In this document: piece by piece, positions 12,887-23,270 of the stretch
Numbering within the stretch: position 1 is the stretch's first letter
Layout of the letters: each line of letters opens with the position of its first letter
Assembly (NCBI GenBank): GCA_003254925.1
Contig: QANZ01049788.1
Location: forward strand, 1 to 64,000
Length of the DNA: 64,000 nucleotides
Direction of reading: 5' to 3'
From: Chamaecrista fasciculata
Taxonomy: Eukaryota > Streptophyta > Magnoliopsida > Fabales > Fabaceae
Translations under genes and position numbers: made by a program
Notes under the pieces: generated by a model
What the model saw: only the letters and a program-made list of their open reading frames with translations
Databases searched by the model: none
What the model was told of the DNA's origin: nothing

Positions 12887-13431
12887 AGAAAAACATGTTT
12901 GTATATATGGTGGTAGTCTGGTAGAGACCAACACATAGCTAGAGGAATGAGACGAGAGGAAGAATTGGATGTAATTGGACGTGACAATTCTACCGGTTCA
13001 ATTGTTTGGTGGAATCGATGAACAAGTTGATTTAAAAATTATTTTGACAATTAAATTTGATTAAATTAAAAATAATCAGATATAATTGTCAAAATTGGAT
13101 TGAACCAGTGAATTGTTAAAGAAGGTATTATCTTTTTTTTTTTGCCAGAAAAGAAGGTATTATCTAGTTTAATTAAAATACTAAAATTTTATTTTAATCC
13201 ATTGTAAATTAATATTTTTTCAATTTAATCTCAAAATATTATTTGGTTATCAAATTTAATTTTCCTATATAAAAATGATTTAATAAAGACCTCAGGCCTA
13301 CTCGAGGCTTCAACTTCGCCTCTAACATTTGTTTGCTTCAATCAAAATCTTTCGTATATAAAAAATTCTTGACTTGATCGATTAGGACATGCAAGTCGGA
13401 TCATCCATTCTCTTTTTACTTATTTTCGGGG

Positions 13432-13632
13432 AGTGTCACGATATGGGACACATGTCTCTAGTGTATGACAAATATTCATAGATATTAGAATATAAAATTA
13501 ATTTTTATGACCTTAACATGATAAATAATAAAAAATAATAATATATATATGACATGTAATTTTAAAAATTTAATGTGTCTCTATTTGTGTTATGTCTTAT
13601 ATCCGTATGAATATTTATACTTCATAACCTAC
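13432..13632. mobile_element. worn MITE of the GACACG-rich family, copy D
   Basis: GTGTCACGATATGGGACACATGTC, the central TATTCATAGATATTAGAATATAAAATTAATTTTTATGACC-like segment and a right end ...TATACTTCATAA match the family in order, but both termini are eroded. It lies about 370 bp upstream of the probable start of transcription of the SPL gene. Confidence 0.55.
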
Positions 13633-14000
13633 TTATAGTAGATAGATAGATAGTCTATTGAATTGATTAAAGAAAGTTATTTGGAAAAGGAAATTGGAAG
13701 ATTTTATTTTTAAAAAATAATTATAAATTTATCTCTCCAAAACATAAGACAGCATTACATTTTGAATAATTAACAATAAAATAAAAAGTTTCGGAATCAA
13801 AATAAAATAAAAAAAAATTAAGGATAAAATTAAAACAGAATCCATAGTACTAGAAATGAAAGATGAAAATGAAGTTTTTAGTTTATAGTTTAAAAAAGGC
13901 GATTTTCATAAAGTGAATAATATATTTTGGAAGGTAATTAATAAAGTGAATAAAATAATTTAGAAAGAGAGGAAGGAATGCATGCATCTTGTGTGCTACA

Positions 14001-14074
14001 GATATAAACCAGCGTTGGAGCAGAATAAACAGAGAAGGTAAGAGAGAAGTAGCCTGCACTCTTCTGAACTTGAT

Positions 14075-14105
<31 letters not shown>

Positions 14106-14191
14106 ATGTCTTTGCTTCCCCTTTTATACAAACAAAAAGCATCCTTCTTCTCCCGTTCTTCTCTTCACTCTCTCACTTTCTCTCGTTCTAA
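14001..14191 (+). promoter_or_regulatory. probable core promoter and 5' leader of the SPL gene
   Basis: A TATA-like GATATAAACC lies at 14001-14010 and another TTTTATACA at about 14122-14130. A CT dinucleotide run, common in plant 5' leaders, fills about 14072-14100. An upstream ATG at 14106 opens a frame that ends at 14216, past the main start at 14192 and out of frame with it. Which TATA is used decides whether that upstream frame is in the transcript. Confidence 0.45.
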
Positions 14192-16322
14192 ATGGAGTTT
14201 GAAGGCAACAATATGATGTTGTGTAGTAGTAGCAAAGAGCAAAATGGTAATAACACTAGTAGTAACAACAACAACAACAGTGGGAATTTTGGTTGGGATT
14301 TATGGGAAGAAAGTTCCTCTTCCAATTCTACCCTTCCTCTCGGAAACGCGGTGATGTTTCTCCCTGACGGCGGGCACGTGCAGGTTGACCCCTATCTCAC
14401 GTGCTTGAAGCTGGGGAAGAGGGATTACTTTGATAATGGTGGTGGGGGAAAGAGAGTACGAGGAGGAGTGACGACGACGGTGGCCAGATGTCAGGTGGAG
14501 GGGTGCCACGTGGCACTGGTGAACGCCAAGGAATACCACCGGAGGCACAAAGTGTGTGAGATGCATTCAAAGGCTCCCAAGGTCGTCGTCTTAGGCTTGG
14601 ACCAGAGATTCTGTCAACAGTGTAGCAGGTCATACATCATATCTTTTTATTTCTCAAACAATTTGCTTCCTTCTTCAATTCATAATTCCATTTTTAAAAT
14701 AGGTTTCATGTGGTGTCGGAGTTTGATGATTCCAAGAGGAGTTGTAGAAGGAGATTGGCTGGCCACAATGAACGAAGAAGGAAGAGCTTCCATCACTCTC
14801 TGGCTAGGAGTTCCTCTCAAGGTACCACGTACTCATTTAATTAATTAAATACTTTTGCTTCATTAATTAATACCCGCTAACTCTCCAAAATAATTTAATG
14901 GAACTTTCAAATACTTATCCTCAAACTGCCATTAATTAATTAATTAATCGTGTCTTGTATTCCCCACCTTTTGTACTATATATGTACGATAAGAGAATTT
15001 TTATTCAAGCCTTCTAATGAATTTGTGTACTTTTTGAGATGTATATATATGATTCAAGAATTTTTATTTCATAAAAGATGATCATTTTAAAATTAGTTTA
15101 ATTGAAATATAAACAGAGTCCTGACAAAGGATATGGTAAATAATAGGTTGACCCTACCAAATTATATTTGATGAACTCAACTTTCACTTAATTAAATTCG
15201 GAACAAGAGACATATATATATAGTTCATGGAATCGTTTAATCGCATACTTCCATTTCAAGACGATGAAAATGTGAATGTAATTTGTTGTAAACTTTATAA
15301 TGTGAATTGCCACGGTCCGCACTGGTTTCGTAAATTATTCTTTGGTATCATTTTTTTAAAAAAAATGATATTTTAGCACTATATTCTATTCGCTGTTAAC
15401 ACTTTGATATCTATTTTTTTTCGTTACCTTTTGATGGGAAAAAACACGTGCAGGTTATGTGCATGATTAAAAATACGAAATCTCTCATCCTAAACTCAAA
15501 TTTCACGATTCAGTATATACTTAAAGGTAGAAAATTTCGTGTTTTTTTTCAGGCTAAATCGTGAAATGAGTTTAGGAAGGTGAATTTCGTGTTTTTAATC
15601 ATGCACGTATTGCACGTGCTTTTTTCCGTAAAAAAGTAACAGAAAAATAGTGTTGGGTACCATAGTGTTAACAACGAATAAAACATGGTATTAAAATGTC
15701 ACTTTTGAAAGAATATGGTACCAAAGTAAAATTGGTTCATACTTCAGGATACCAAAGTGTAGTTTACCATATTTAAACTACCAAATGTGAATGTTATTTG
15801 TTGTAAACGATATAAATTAAACTTAAACGATGAAAATGATCCATATAGCAAGTCTTTGACATCGTTAATCAATTTCAATATTAAACACAGAGCATTTGCC
15901 AAGATTTATTTTATAGGTCATTTTAATAATTTAATTTTGAACATACATTTATATGTTAATTGGTCAATTTCTTGACAGAAAATAAATTGATGGTGGGAGG
16001 GTTTCCATACTTGTCAACATCTTCTTCATCATCATCATCTTTACTATCATCACTACCACCACCACCATTATCATCAGAGTGTGCTCTCTCTCTTCTGTCT
16101 TCGTCTAAGGACGATCATTCATGTCTTTCTCCCTATGATCTCTCAACAAGATGCAGTGCTGCCCTCAGGGAACTCATTGCCGAAAACCGAGCCGCGGTTA
16201 TGGCGAAACAGATCATTTTAGACAAGGAACCCCACCATGGAATGGAAGAAGAAGATGACCTCAAGGAGATACAAACTCAATCCAATTATAATTTCCCCCA
16301 ACACCACCAAATGTTTCCCTAG
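14192..16322 (+). CDS. SBP-box (SPL) transcription factor, miR156-regulated type
   Basis: Squamosa promoter-binding-like nuclear DNA-binding protein. The exons are 14192-14628, 14703-14821 and 15979-16322 (900 nt, 299 aa plus stop); all junctions are GT-AG and keep frame. The SBP domain spans about residues 100-173. Zinc site 1 is C100, C105, C122 and H125; zinc site 2 is C141, C144, H148 and C160; basic KR...RRRK at 157-173 is the nuclear signal and DNA-contact region. Intron 1 (74 bp) splits the domain after CQQCS, the conserved SBP intron position. The N-terminus is Asn/Ser-rich, followed by [12 protein letters not shown] (69-80). Exon 3 is Ser/Pro-rich and carries ALSLLS (221-226), encoded by the miR156 site. 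Intron 2 (1.16 kb) holds a fold-back transposon. The family is certain; the clade is not. The QVEGC and [13 protein letters not shown] text resembles SPL9/15-type domains. Family members control phase change, flowering and organ development. Confidence 0.93.
15329..15771. mobile_element. fold-back element of the GGTACC family, copy 3, inside SPL intron 2
   Basis: The outer arms carry the 'TTTGGTATC...GTTAACACTTTGATATC' units and their inverse (GGTACCAAAGTAAAATTGG, GGATACCAAAGTGTAG). The inner arms also pair: CACGTGCAGG..ATGCATGATTAAAAATACGAAAT against ATTTCGTGTTTTTAATCATGCACG. It lies wholly within intron 2 (14822-15978) of the SPL gene and makes up about 40% of that intron. The limits are approximate. 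Confidence 0.65.
16081..16100 (+). promoter_or_regulatory. miR156/157 target site in the SPL coding region
   Basis: GTGCTCTCTCTCTTCTGTCT differs from the classical SPL target (ending ...CTGTCA) only in the last base, which pairs with the 5' nucleotide of the microRNA. It lies in exon 3 downstream of the SBP domain and encodes the ALSLLS motif, the usual site in miR156-regulated SPL genes. It predicts that juvenile-phase miR156 cleaves or represses this transcript. Confidence 0.92.
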
Positions 16323-16986
16323 CATAATAACTTTTGGGAATCTTGCATGTTTTCATGTATATTAGAGATAAATTCTTAAGATTGGTCCTTTAATTTAATT
16401 TGTTTGCCAAAACCAAAAAAAAAAGGCATGTGATTGAAGTGGTATATATATACTTATGTATGTTCAAAAGGACTCACATATATAAAACAAGTATATATTA
16501 TTGATTCCAAAGGACTCACATATTTAGCATGCTAAATATTATTGATAAAACAATTATGTTCAAAAGGACTCATAATCTAACACATAATTGATTCCAAAGG
16601 ACTCACATATTTAGCATGTTAATATATACTTGTTTTATCAAATAATTAGTTTGTTTTATCTACCTTTTGTATATTGGGTTTAGAGGGCTATGGAAAGTAT
16701 AAGTAACTTGGGGTATGATTGACCTTCAACTTCACTATGAGATTATTGTTTATTTTCAAGAGTTTGCCCATTAATTCATGTGTAATTAATTAATGCCTTA
16801 GTTTTTCTATTGTTTTGTTCGATGAAAGGAACGCCTAGAAAACTTTTTGGATTATTTGCATTGCATGATTCAGTCTTTTTGTAATTGATTACAATGAATA
16901 CTCAATGACTCATCTAATTCGTTTTCTTAATTTTGCATTGCAATCCCTTGTATTGGGGAGTTTAAATTATATATAGTATACTCTTG
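16323..16986. other. 3' flank of the SPL gene
   Basis: Contains the 3' UTR of the SPL gene and AT-rich spacer. Phrases such as TTCAAAAGGACTCACATAT and GATTCCAAAGGACTCACATATTTAGCATG recur three to four times at about 16460-16620, a small local repeat. No gene was seen. Confidence 0.55.
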
Positions 16987-17835
16987 AATGCTAGTAGGGA
17001 TGGCACCCGCGCGGGGCGGGGCCGGGGGTGGCACTCCCCGTCCCCGTCCCCGCCAACTAAACATTTTCCCGTCCCCGTCCCCGTCCCCGATCCCCGCTGT
17101 GGGGAATTTTTTCTCCCCATCCCCGTTCCCCGCTGTCCCCACGTTCCCCGCGGGGATCCCCGCAGTTTTTTTTTCCACCGGTGATGGATGGCCGACGACA
17201 ACGGAGATGGCGAACTGAAGAAAAGACGACGACGACGACCACGACGACGACAACGGACAACAGAGCACGACGACGACGACGACGGACGACGAGCACGACG
17301 ACGACGATGAGAACTGAAGAGAAGACGACGAAGGACGACGAGCACGACGACGACGACGGACTTACGTTTGACCAACAAGCAACAGCGGCGGTGACCTTGG
17401 TGATGAGAGGCTGGCGGCTAGGTTATGGAGGAAGAGGAAGAAGATTTAGCAAAGGAAATGAAAAGGGTTTTGAATTTGAGAGTGAGAGTGTGCGTATGCG
17501 GCTAGGTCACAATTCAGAGAGAGGTTTGTGAGTTGTGATTGTGTGTGTATGAGGATTAATGGTATAGTAATCCAAGGGCCCAAAATCAATCATCAAATTT
17601 AAATCTAACGGATAGAAATTATTTATGTAATAATAATAATAAAAAAAAATGTATAATATATATATATAATTCGGGGATGGGGACCCCGCGTGGCGGGGCA
17701 CATACTCCCCGTCCCCGAACTCTCTTCGGGGTCAAAACGCCCCCCGTCCCCGACCCCGCGGGGAAATTTTCCCCGCATCTGGGGATCCCCGCGGGGCAAT
17801 CCCCGCGGGAATTTTTTGCCATCCCTAAATACTAG
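16987..17835. mobile_element. non-autonomous hAT element 1 (GC-rich) with target duplication
   Basis: The terminal inverted repeat is TAGGGATGGCA (from 16995) and TGCCATCCCTA (to 17827). It is flanked by AATGCTAG and AATACTAG, an 8-bp duplication with one mismatch; both features are typical of hAT transposons. The sub-ends are CCCCG/CGGGG-rich (GTCCCCGTCCCCG and GGGGATCCCCGCGGGG), unlike the AT-rich surroundings. The middle (about 17185-17365) is a GAC/ACG trinucleotide tract. The several open frames here are products of low-complexity DNA, not genes. Element length is 833 bp. Confidence 0.88.
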
Positions 17836-17851
17836 CTTTGGGTTGTACTTG

Positions 17852-17878
17852 TATATATATATATATATATATATATAT
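17852..17878. repeat. (AT)n microsatellite
   Basis: A plain AT dinucleotide run just right of the hAT element. Confidence 0.85.
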
Positions 17879-17879
17879 G

Positions 17880-17965
17880 TTTCGCCGAGGCGAAGGTACC
17901 AGGTTCGAACCCATAGCCTCTTGTATTAATCAAAGAGATTAAGCCAAAAAGCCACGGTAGAATCT
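17880..17965 (-). mobile_element. tRNA-like head of a SINE fragment
   Basis: Read on the minus strand it gives TGGCTTTTTGGCTTAATCTC followed by ...GGGTTCGAACCTGG. The second phrase matches an RNA polymerase III B box, and the first resembles a worn A box. The fragment at 23165-23270 has the same layout. It is not a functional tRNA, as no cloverleaf is evident. Confidence 0.45.
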
Positions 17966-18073
17966 GGTTGTACTTGTGGTGCATGTTATTTATTTATTTA
18001 TTTATTAGCATTAAGTGTGTTGTAAATTTGTAATAGTCTCTATATATGCTCTGTTTAAACGAATGAGTCTACA

Positions 18074-18455
18074 AAAATACTAGGCTAAAGTCCTATTTTG
18101 GTCCCCCAGTTATTCTCAATGTTTCAAATTGTTCTTTCCGTTATTTTTCGTTCCATATTAGTCCTTCAGTTATGCTTAGTGTTCCAAATTGGTCTCTCAG
18201 TTATTTTTCGTTCCATATTAGTCCTTCAATTATGCTTAGTGTTCTAAATTGGTCCCTCAGTTTTTCAAAATTTGACACAGTTGGTCCCTCAAACGTTTTT
18301 TATCCATTTTTTTTAAAAAGATAAAATTAATTTTTAACTCCTAAAAGTTTGAATTTTTTGCATTAAGGACCTTTTTCTCTATAATAAAACCAAAATGTAA
18401 GAAAAAAAAAGAAATAATTGGGAGCTTTTAGTTTATTTCACACAAAAAGCCAACT

Positions 18456-18508
<53 letters not shown>

Positions 18509-18929
18509 TCTCTCTTTCTCCCTCTTTCTCTCTCTTTCTCCCTCTTTCTCTCTCGTCTCTCTCTCTCTTCCTTTGTTGTGAAGGTCATACTCATACACAT
18601 GCCGCTCACTTCGTCATTCATCTTCAACCTCGTGACTTGGCCGGAGGCGGCGTATATGACATCTCAGGCGTCGTTTTTAACGAAAATTGGCGCCATTGGC
18701 TGTGACGAAACTTGAATGGCATCGTCGTCGACGACTGATTCTCGATTCCACTCAGTATCGACGACGACGCTATTCAAGTTTCGTCACAGTCGACGACGCC
18801 ATTTTCCGCTAAGAACGACGCCTGGGATGTCATATATACCGGCACCGGCCAGGTTGCAAGGTTGAAGATGAATGACGAAGTGATCGTGGCATGTATGAGT
18901 ATGACCTTCACAACAAAGGAAGAGAGAGA

Positions 18930-19001
<72 letters not shown>

Positions 19002-19053
19002 NNNNNNNNNNNNNNNNNNNNNNNNNNNNNNNNNNNNNNNNNNNNNNNNNNNN

Positions 19054-19093
<40 letters not shown>

Positions 19094-19432
19094 TTTTTTT
19101 TTTTTGTGAAATAAACTAAAATCCTCAAGCTATATCTTCTTTCTTACCTTTTGGTTCTATTATAGAGAGAAAGGTCCTTAATGCAAAAAATTCAAACTTT
19201 TAGGAGTTAAAAATCAATTTTGTCTTGTTTTAACGGAAAAATGGATGAAAAACGTTTGAGGGACTAATTGTGTCAAATTTTGAAAAATTGAGGGACTAAT
19301 ATGGAACGAAAAATCACTGAGGGACCAATTTGGAACACTAAGCATAACTGAAGGACCAATATAGAACGAAAAATAAATGAGGGACCAATTTAGAACATTA
19401 GAGACCAAAATAAGAATTTGGCCAAAATACTA
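18074..19432. mobile_element. long Mutator-type fold-back element with target duplication and assembly gap
   Basis: The element (18083-19423) is flanked by a perfect 9-bp duplication, AAAATACTA, at 18074-18082 and 19424-19432. The ends are inverted repeats: GGCTAAAGTCCTATTTTGGTC against GACCAAAATAAGAATTTGGCC. The outer arms contain repeated 'TTGGTCCCTCAGTTATTTTTCGTTCCATATTAG'-type units. Next comes a (CT)n run (18457-18590) mirrored by a (GA)n run (18919-19090). The innermost arms (about 18570-18725 and 18755-18915) are GC-richer and nearly complementary. A 9-bp duplication and long inverted arms fit a non-autonomous Mutator-like element. The SLSLSL or RERERE open frames are microsatellite artefacts. 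Confidence 0.85.
19002..19053. other. assembly gap (52 N) in a GA microsatellite
   Basis: Fifty-two Ns interrupt the (GA)n tract in the right arm of the fold-back element. The true length is unknown. Confidence 0.99.
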
Positions 19433-19811
19433 AATTTTCTAAGCGTAGTTGACATGAAATTATAATCTTAAATTTGATGATAGGCCAATCAGAAAACTTC
19501 ATAACTAAGTAGAAAGTAATTGAAGGGTGGTTAATCAATGATGAACACTGAAGTGAGAAGCAAATTAAGGTTTTTGCGTGAAGTAGTGGTACGCATATTG
19601 AAGAAACAAGCAAGGAAAAGATACTGCTGAGAGTGAAGAAAAAACTCACTCACATAGTCACATTCTTTTTTTTTTTTTTTTGGCCTGAACATAGTCACAT
19701 TCACATCCACACAATACTTATTAGCCCTTTAGTTTTGGGTGAATTTAATTAGCCATAAATTTAGGACTCTTTAAATACAATTCTGATCGATGAGTTTATA
19801 TATTTTGATAT

Positions 19812-20531
19812 ATACACACTAGGGGTGTTCGTTGGGCGGTTTGGGCGGTTTAAAATGGTTTTTCAAACCGAACCGCTCGCATCGGTTTGAAGAAAACTCA
19901 AACCGTTCGGTTTGAAAAAAAATATCAAACCAAACCAAACCAAACCAATATAATGGCGGTTTTGGCGGTTTGGTTTGGGCGGTTTGACCTTTAATTACTA
20001 TTAATTTTTAATTAATATAAAAAGTACTAATTTCATAACATCTGAAAAAGTGGCAGCATTGTGTTCATTAAGTTATGAAACAGAAGACGAAATGAGACTT
20101 TGAATGCGAATGGGAGAAGACGAAATATAGATGTTGGGGTTTGGTCTTTCACTGGTTTCAGTTTGGAACTTTGAATGCGAATTGAAATGTCAAATGTCTA
20201 TGCGGCTACTTTTTCAATTTTTATTTTTGGTCTTTAGGTTATAGTTTCATGGGTTGAGCCTCATTGTTTATTTCTTTTAGTGGACTAGTGGAGGAACGCA
20301 TAAATATTATATATATAATGTATTGTATTATTTATATACAATTGCATAGTTGCGGTTTGGTTCGGTTTGGTGAAGTGTCAAACCGCCACCGAACCGAACC
20401 GCCCAAAATTAAGAAAAATGAAACCAAACCAAACCATTTGAATGTCGGTTTTGGTTCGGTTTGGTTTGGTTTGGTTCGGTGTAGTTCGGTTCAATCGGTT
20501 TGGTTCGGTTTTGAACACCCCTAATACACAC
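19812..20531. mobile_element. non-autonomous hAT element 2 with perfect target duplication
   Basis: The element runs 19820-20523. Its ends are TAGGGGTGTTC and GAACACCCCTA, flanked by an identical 8-bp duplication ATACACAC (19812-19819 and 20524-20531). The sub-terminal regions are dense in CGGTTTGG / CCAAACCG motifs in opposite orientations, probably transposase-binding repeats. The 86-codon frame at 20264-20524 just reads these repeats. The perfect duplication suggests a fairly recent insertion. 704 bp. Confidence 0.92.
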
Positions 20532-20559
20532 TAAACATCAGATTTCATATATATACACA

Positions 20560-21022
20560 CACGAATAAGTACTCATTTCGTCTCCAAACTTTACACCTGC
20601 TGTCAATTTCGTCCCCAAACTTTACACATGCTGTCAATTTTGTCCCCAATATTCTTTTGCTGTCGATTTCGTCCCTAATCTTTCACATTTTGATCAATTT
20701 TATCCTTTGCTCTTACTTTAGTCAAATATTGACGACAAAATCTATGTGGCTAACGATATATAATGTAAAATTGATAGAAAAAGAAACTAAAATCCTAACT
20801 TAGATTTAAAAACAGGATGCAGTCTGTCGTTAATTTATTAAAAGAAGTTAGTCAAAGGATAAAATTGACGAAAATGTGAAAGATCGGGGACGAAATTGGA
20901 CAGTTGATGTAAAGTTTGGGGATGAAATTGATAGTTGGTGTAAAACTTTGGGACGAAGTTGACAACAAAAAATGTTTAGAGACAAAATTGACGTAAAGTT
21001 TGGGGACGAAATTAGTACTTTT
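20560..21022. mobile_element. fold-back element of the 'CGTCCCCAAACTTTACA' family
   Basis: The left arm has four units like 'TGTCAATTTCGTCCCCAAACTTTACAC'; the right arm carries the inverse ('GTAAAGTTTGGGGACGAAATT'). The inner part contains ATTGACGACAAAATCTATG..GGCTAACGATATATAATG. A sister copy lies at 59170-59540 and a partial one at about 53545-53940. No clear target duplication was found, so the limits are approximate. Confidence 0.6.
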
Positions 21023-21718
21023 GCATATATATATATATATATAATTGAAGCAAATTATGTACTCTTTTACGGAGAAGAAACTAACTAAAAGCCCATGGGC
21101 TTCATGGTGCGAACCATTATAGGTATGGGCGGGTTTTGAGCATGCATGCATAATGAATGAGACAATTTGATTGGTCTTTTGGTATTATATATTATTGAGT
21201 TTGTAAATAAGGTAGCTTCAAAATATAAGGCAGAGCACATGGAGATTGGGGAGTAGTGACTAGTGAGTTTTTTTTTTTTTTTTTATGATTAATATGAATT
21301 TTATAGCGTCAGCATGCACATGATGGATGACTTCTCGTGACAATGAAAATGTCAAAAATGGCGGAAAGCACCGCCACTAATAAAATTAGTATAGGTAGAT
21401 CAGTGGCATTCATAATCATAAATAATAGGCATGGAAAAATTATAATAATAATTATTATTATTGGAAATTAAAGCCCCTTCATGAATATAATTGAATTGAT
21501 CCTCATGCACGTTTTTAATTTGTTTCACAAATTGGATGGCTACAACTCGAAAGGCTAAGAAAGGTGGCTTTTAACTCGAAAGGGTATATGGGGTTTCGAC
21601 TTTTTACTTTTTTGCAGTAACAATATGGGTTTCCACTTCAATCTTCATCATTCTTTCATCACTGCCTGCTTTCCAACCACCATCATATCATCCATCGCCT
21701 TAACACCGAAGCTTATCA

Positions 21719-22068
21719 AAAAATATAGGATAAATTACATTTTGGTATTCTATTTTATGGATAGATTTCATTTTGGTACCCCATTCTTTATATTGTTAAC
21801 ATTTTGGTACTCTGTCTTTCAAAAGTGACATTTTGGTACCTATTCTTTGCATTGTTAACACTTTGATATCTTAAAAAAGATAGAATATGGTAATAAATTA
21901 TGAAAGAATAGAGTACCAAAGTGAAATCGGTCCATAGAACAGGGTACCAAAGTGTCAATGACACAAAGAACAGAGTACCAAAATATCACTTTTAAAAGAA
22001 CAAGGTATCAAAATGAAATCAGTCCATATATAGAACAGAGTACTAAAGTGCAATTTACCTAAAAATAT
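21719..22068. mobile_element. fold-back element of the GGTACC family, copy 4
   Basis: The element runs 21727-22060, from AGGATAAATTACATTTTGG to ...AAAGTGCAATTTACCT. It is flanked by AAAAATAT on both sides (weak support, as this is simple AT sequence). The arms carry 'TTTTGGTACCCCATTCTTT' units and their inverse. Confidence 0.7.
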
Positions 22069-22860
22069 ATATCTATTTCTTTTTTTCTTCCTCATGAGAT
22101 GCTAGAAAATAGAAATTATAAACTCCCTCTTTGCAATTCATTATTGTCGGCAAAATTATATTCTTACTATTTAAAATTGAGAGTTTAAATAAAATCAGAA
22201 AAGAGGTATGTAAAATTGAATCATAAATTTAGATTATAAAATCGTAAAAGAGTTCACATAAATATAAATTAAATGATAAGCTTTTCTAAAACAATATTTT
22301 TCACTAATTATTTTAAATACATCAAAATCTTCATAAGTCTTTCCAATCTTAAACTCATTAATCAAAATAAATTTAAATATTTAACATTAATATCATCATA
22401 AAAAATTAACAATATAACATAACATAAAAATTGAAATAAACATATTAATAATTAATGAAGAAGATGATAATGGAGATGATTAAGAAGATAAGATTTTTAT
22501 AAAAATTTTGATAACTTAAGTGTTCATTACATTTTTTGTATAAATTTATGACTATCAAAATTTAATTTTAAATCTTAAAATCGTATAATTTCATTTGATT
22601 TTATTTGAATTTGATTGAGTTTGACTCAGTTACACCAGTGTACAATTTTGCGGCCGAGGTAACAAAATTTAAATAAGAAAAATCTCGATATTATTAATTT
22701 TATAATTTAACTCTTGACCATAATTCCTACACTAGCTAATCTTCACGCATGCATAGTTGGTTCTATGATTCAATAATCCTGGATATATATATACAAGTAG
22801 TAATCTCAATTAATATTCACACCACATATTATATATCTATTTTTGCAACAATCACCATTT
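22069..22860. other. AT-rich intergenic DNA
   Basis: No gene or repeat family was recognised. A TATA-like tract ATATATATATACAAG lies at about 22782-22797, upstream of the hairpin that follows. Confidence 0.45.
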
Positions 22861-22904
22861 GGTAAAGATCGAAAGAAAGAGAGGACAAGTACAGAAGCAC
22901 GAAA

Positions 22905-23050
22905 GTATATCTCTTACCAAACGACACACTCTGTTGTTCGGTGGGGACCAATCACGTAGCATCACGTGTATAGTGACGCACACATAGCTTCACATGATTG
23001 GTCTCAGCCGAACGGCAGAGCACCATGCTGTTTAGCAGAAGATTCATAGG
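22905..23050 (+). ncRNA. candidate microRNA precursor hairpin
   Basis: CTCTGTTGTTCGGTGGGG-ACCAATCACGT at 22929-22957 pairs with ACATGATTGGTCTCAGCC-GAACGGCAGAG at 22992-23020. Of 29 positions, all but two form Watson-Crick or G-U pairs. Weaker pairing continues outward for about 20 nt (CTCTTACCAAACGACAC against CATGCTGTTTAGCAGAAG). The 34-nt loop holds a small secondary stem (ATCACGTG..ATAGTGACG). A single GC-rich hairpin in AT-rich DNA, without transposon ends or target duplication, fits a plant pre-microRNA. The arm sequences match no microRNA family I recognise. It could instead be a decayed inverted-repeat transposon. The strand is uncertain. Confidence 0.4.
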
Positions 23051-23164
23051 CCATGAGTACACATGTTATGTGTAACAACACCCTACTTATATATATTACC
23101 TCAAATCTATGAACATCAATTTTAATTATTCATAATATCTTTGGCCCTCTCCAATACTGCAAAA

Positions 23165-23270
23165 AATTCAAAGCCGCTAAATTTCTTCTGACCAATTCGA
23201 ACTCACAGCTTCTGAATTAGAGATTACAATTAACTTCATTCAACCAGTAAGCCAATTATGCTAATTTACG
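23165..23270 (-). mobile_element. tRNA-like head of a SINE fragment
   Basis: On the minus strand TGGCTTACTGGTTGAATGAAG (A-box-like) is followed about 45 nt later by TGTGAGTTCGAATTGG (B box). The layout matches the fragment at 17880-17965, and the body beyond the head is not recognisable. Confidence 0.5.

Noticed and set aside
16927..17531. Several overlapping frames of 66-138 codons on both strands, rich in Arg, Pro, Ser or Thr
   Set aside because: They read the CCCCG repeats and GAC tract of a hAT element in different frames; not genes.
17880..17965. Possible tRNA gene because of GGTTCGAACCC
   Set aside because: Only a B box and a weak A box; no acceptor stem or cloverleaf, so a SINE fragment is more likely.
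18418..19128. SLSLSL and RERERE frames
   Set aside because: Translations of the CT/GA microsatellites and the N gap inside a fold-back element.
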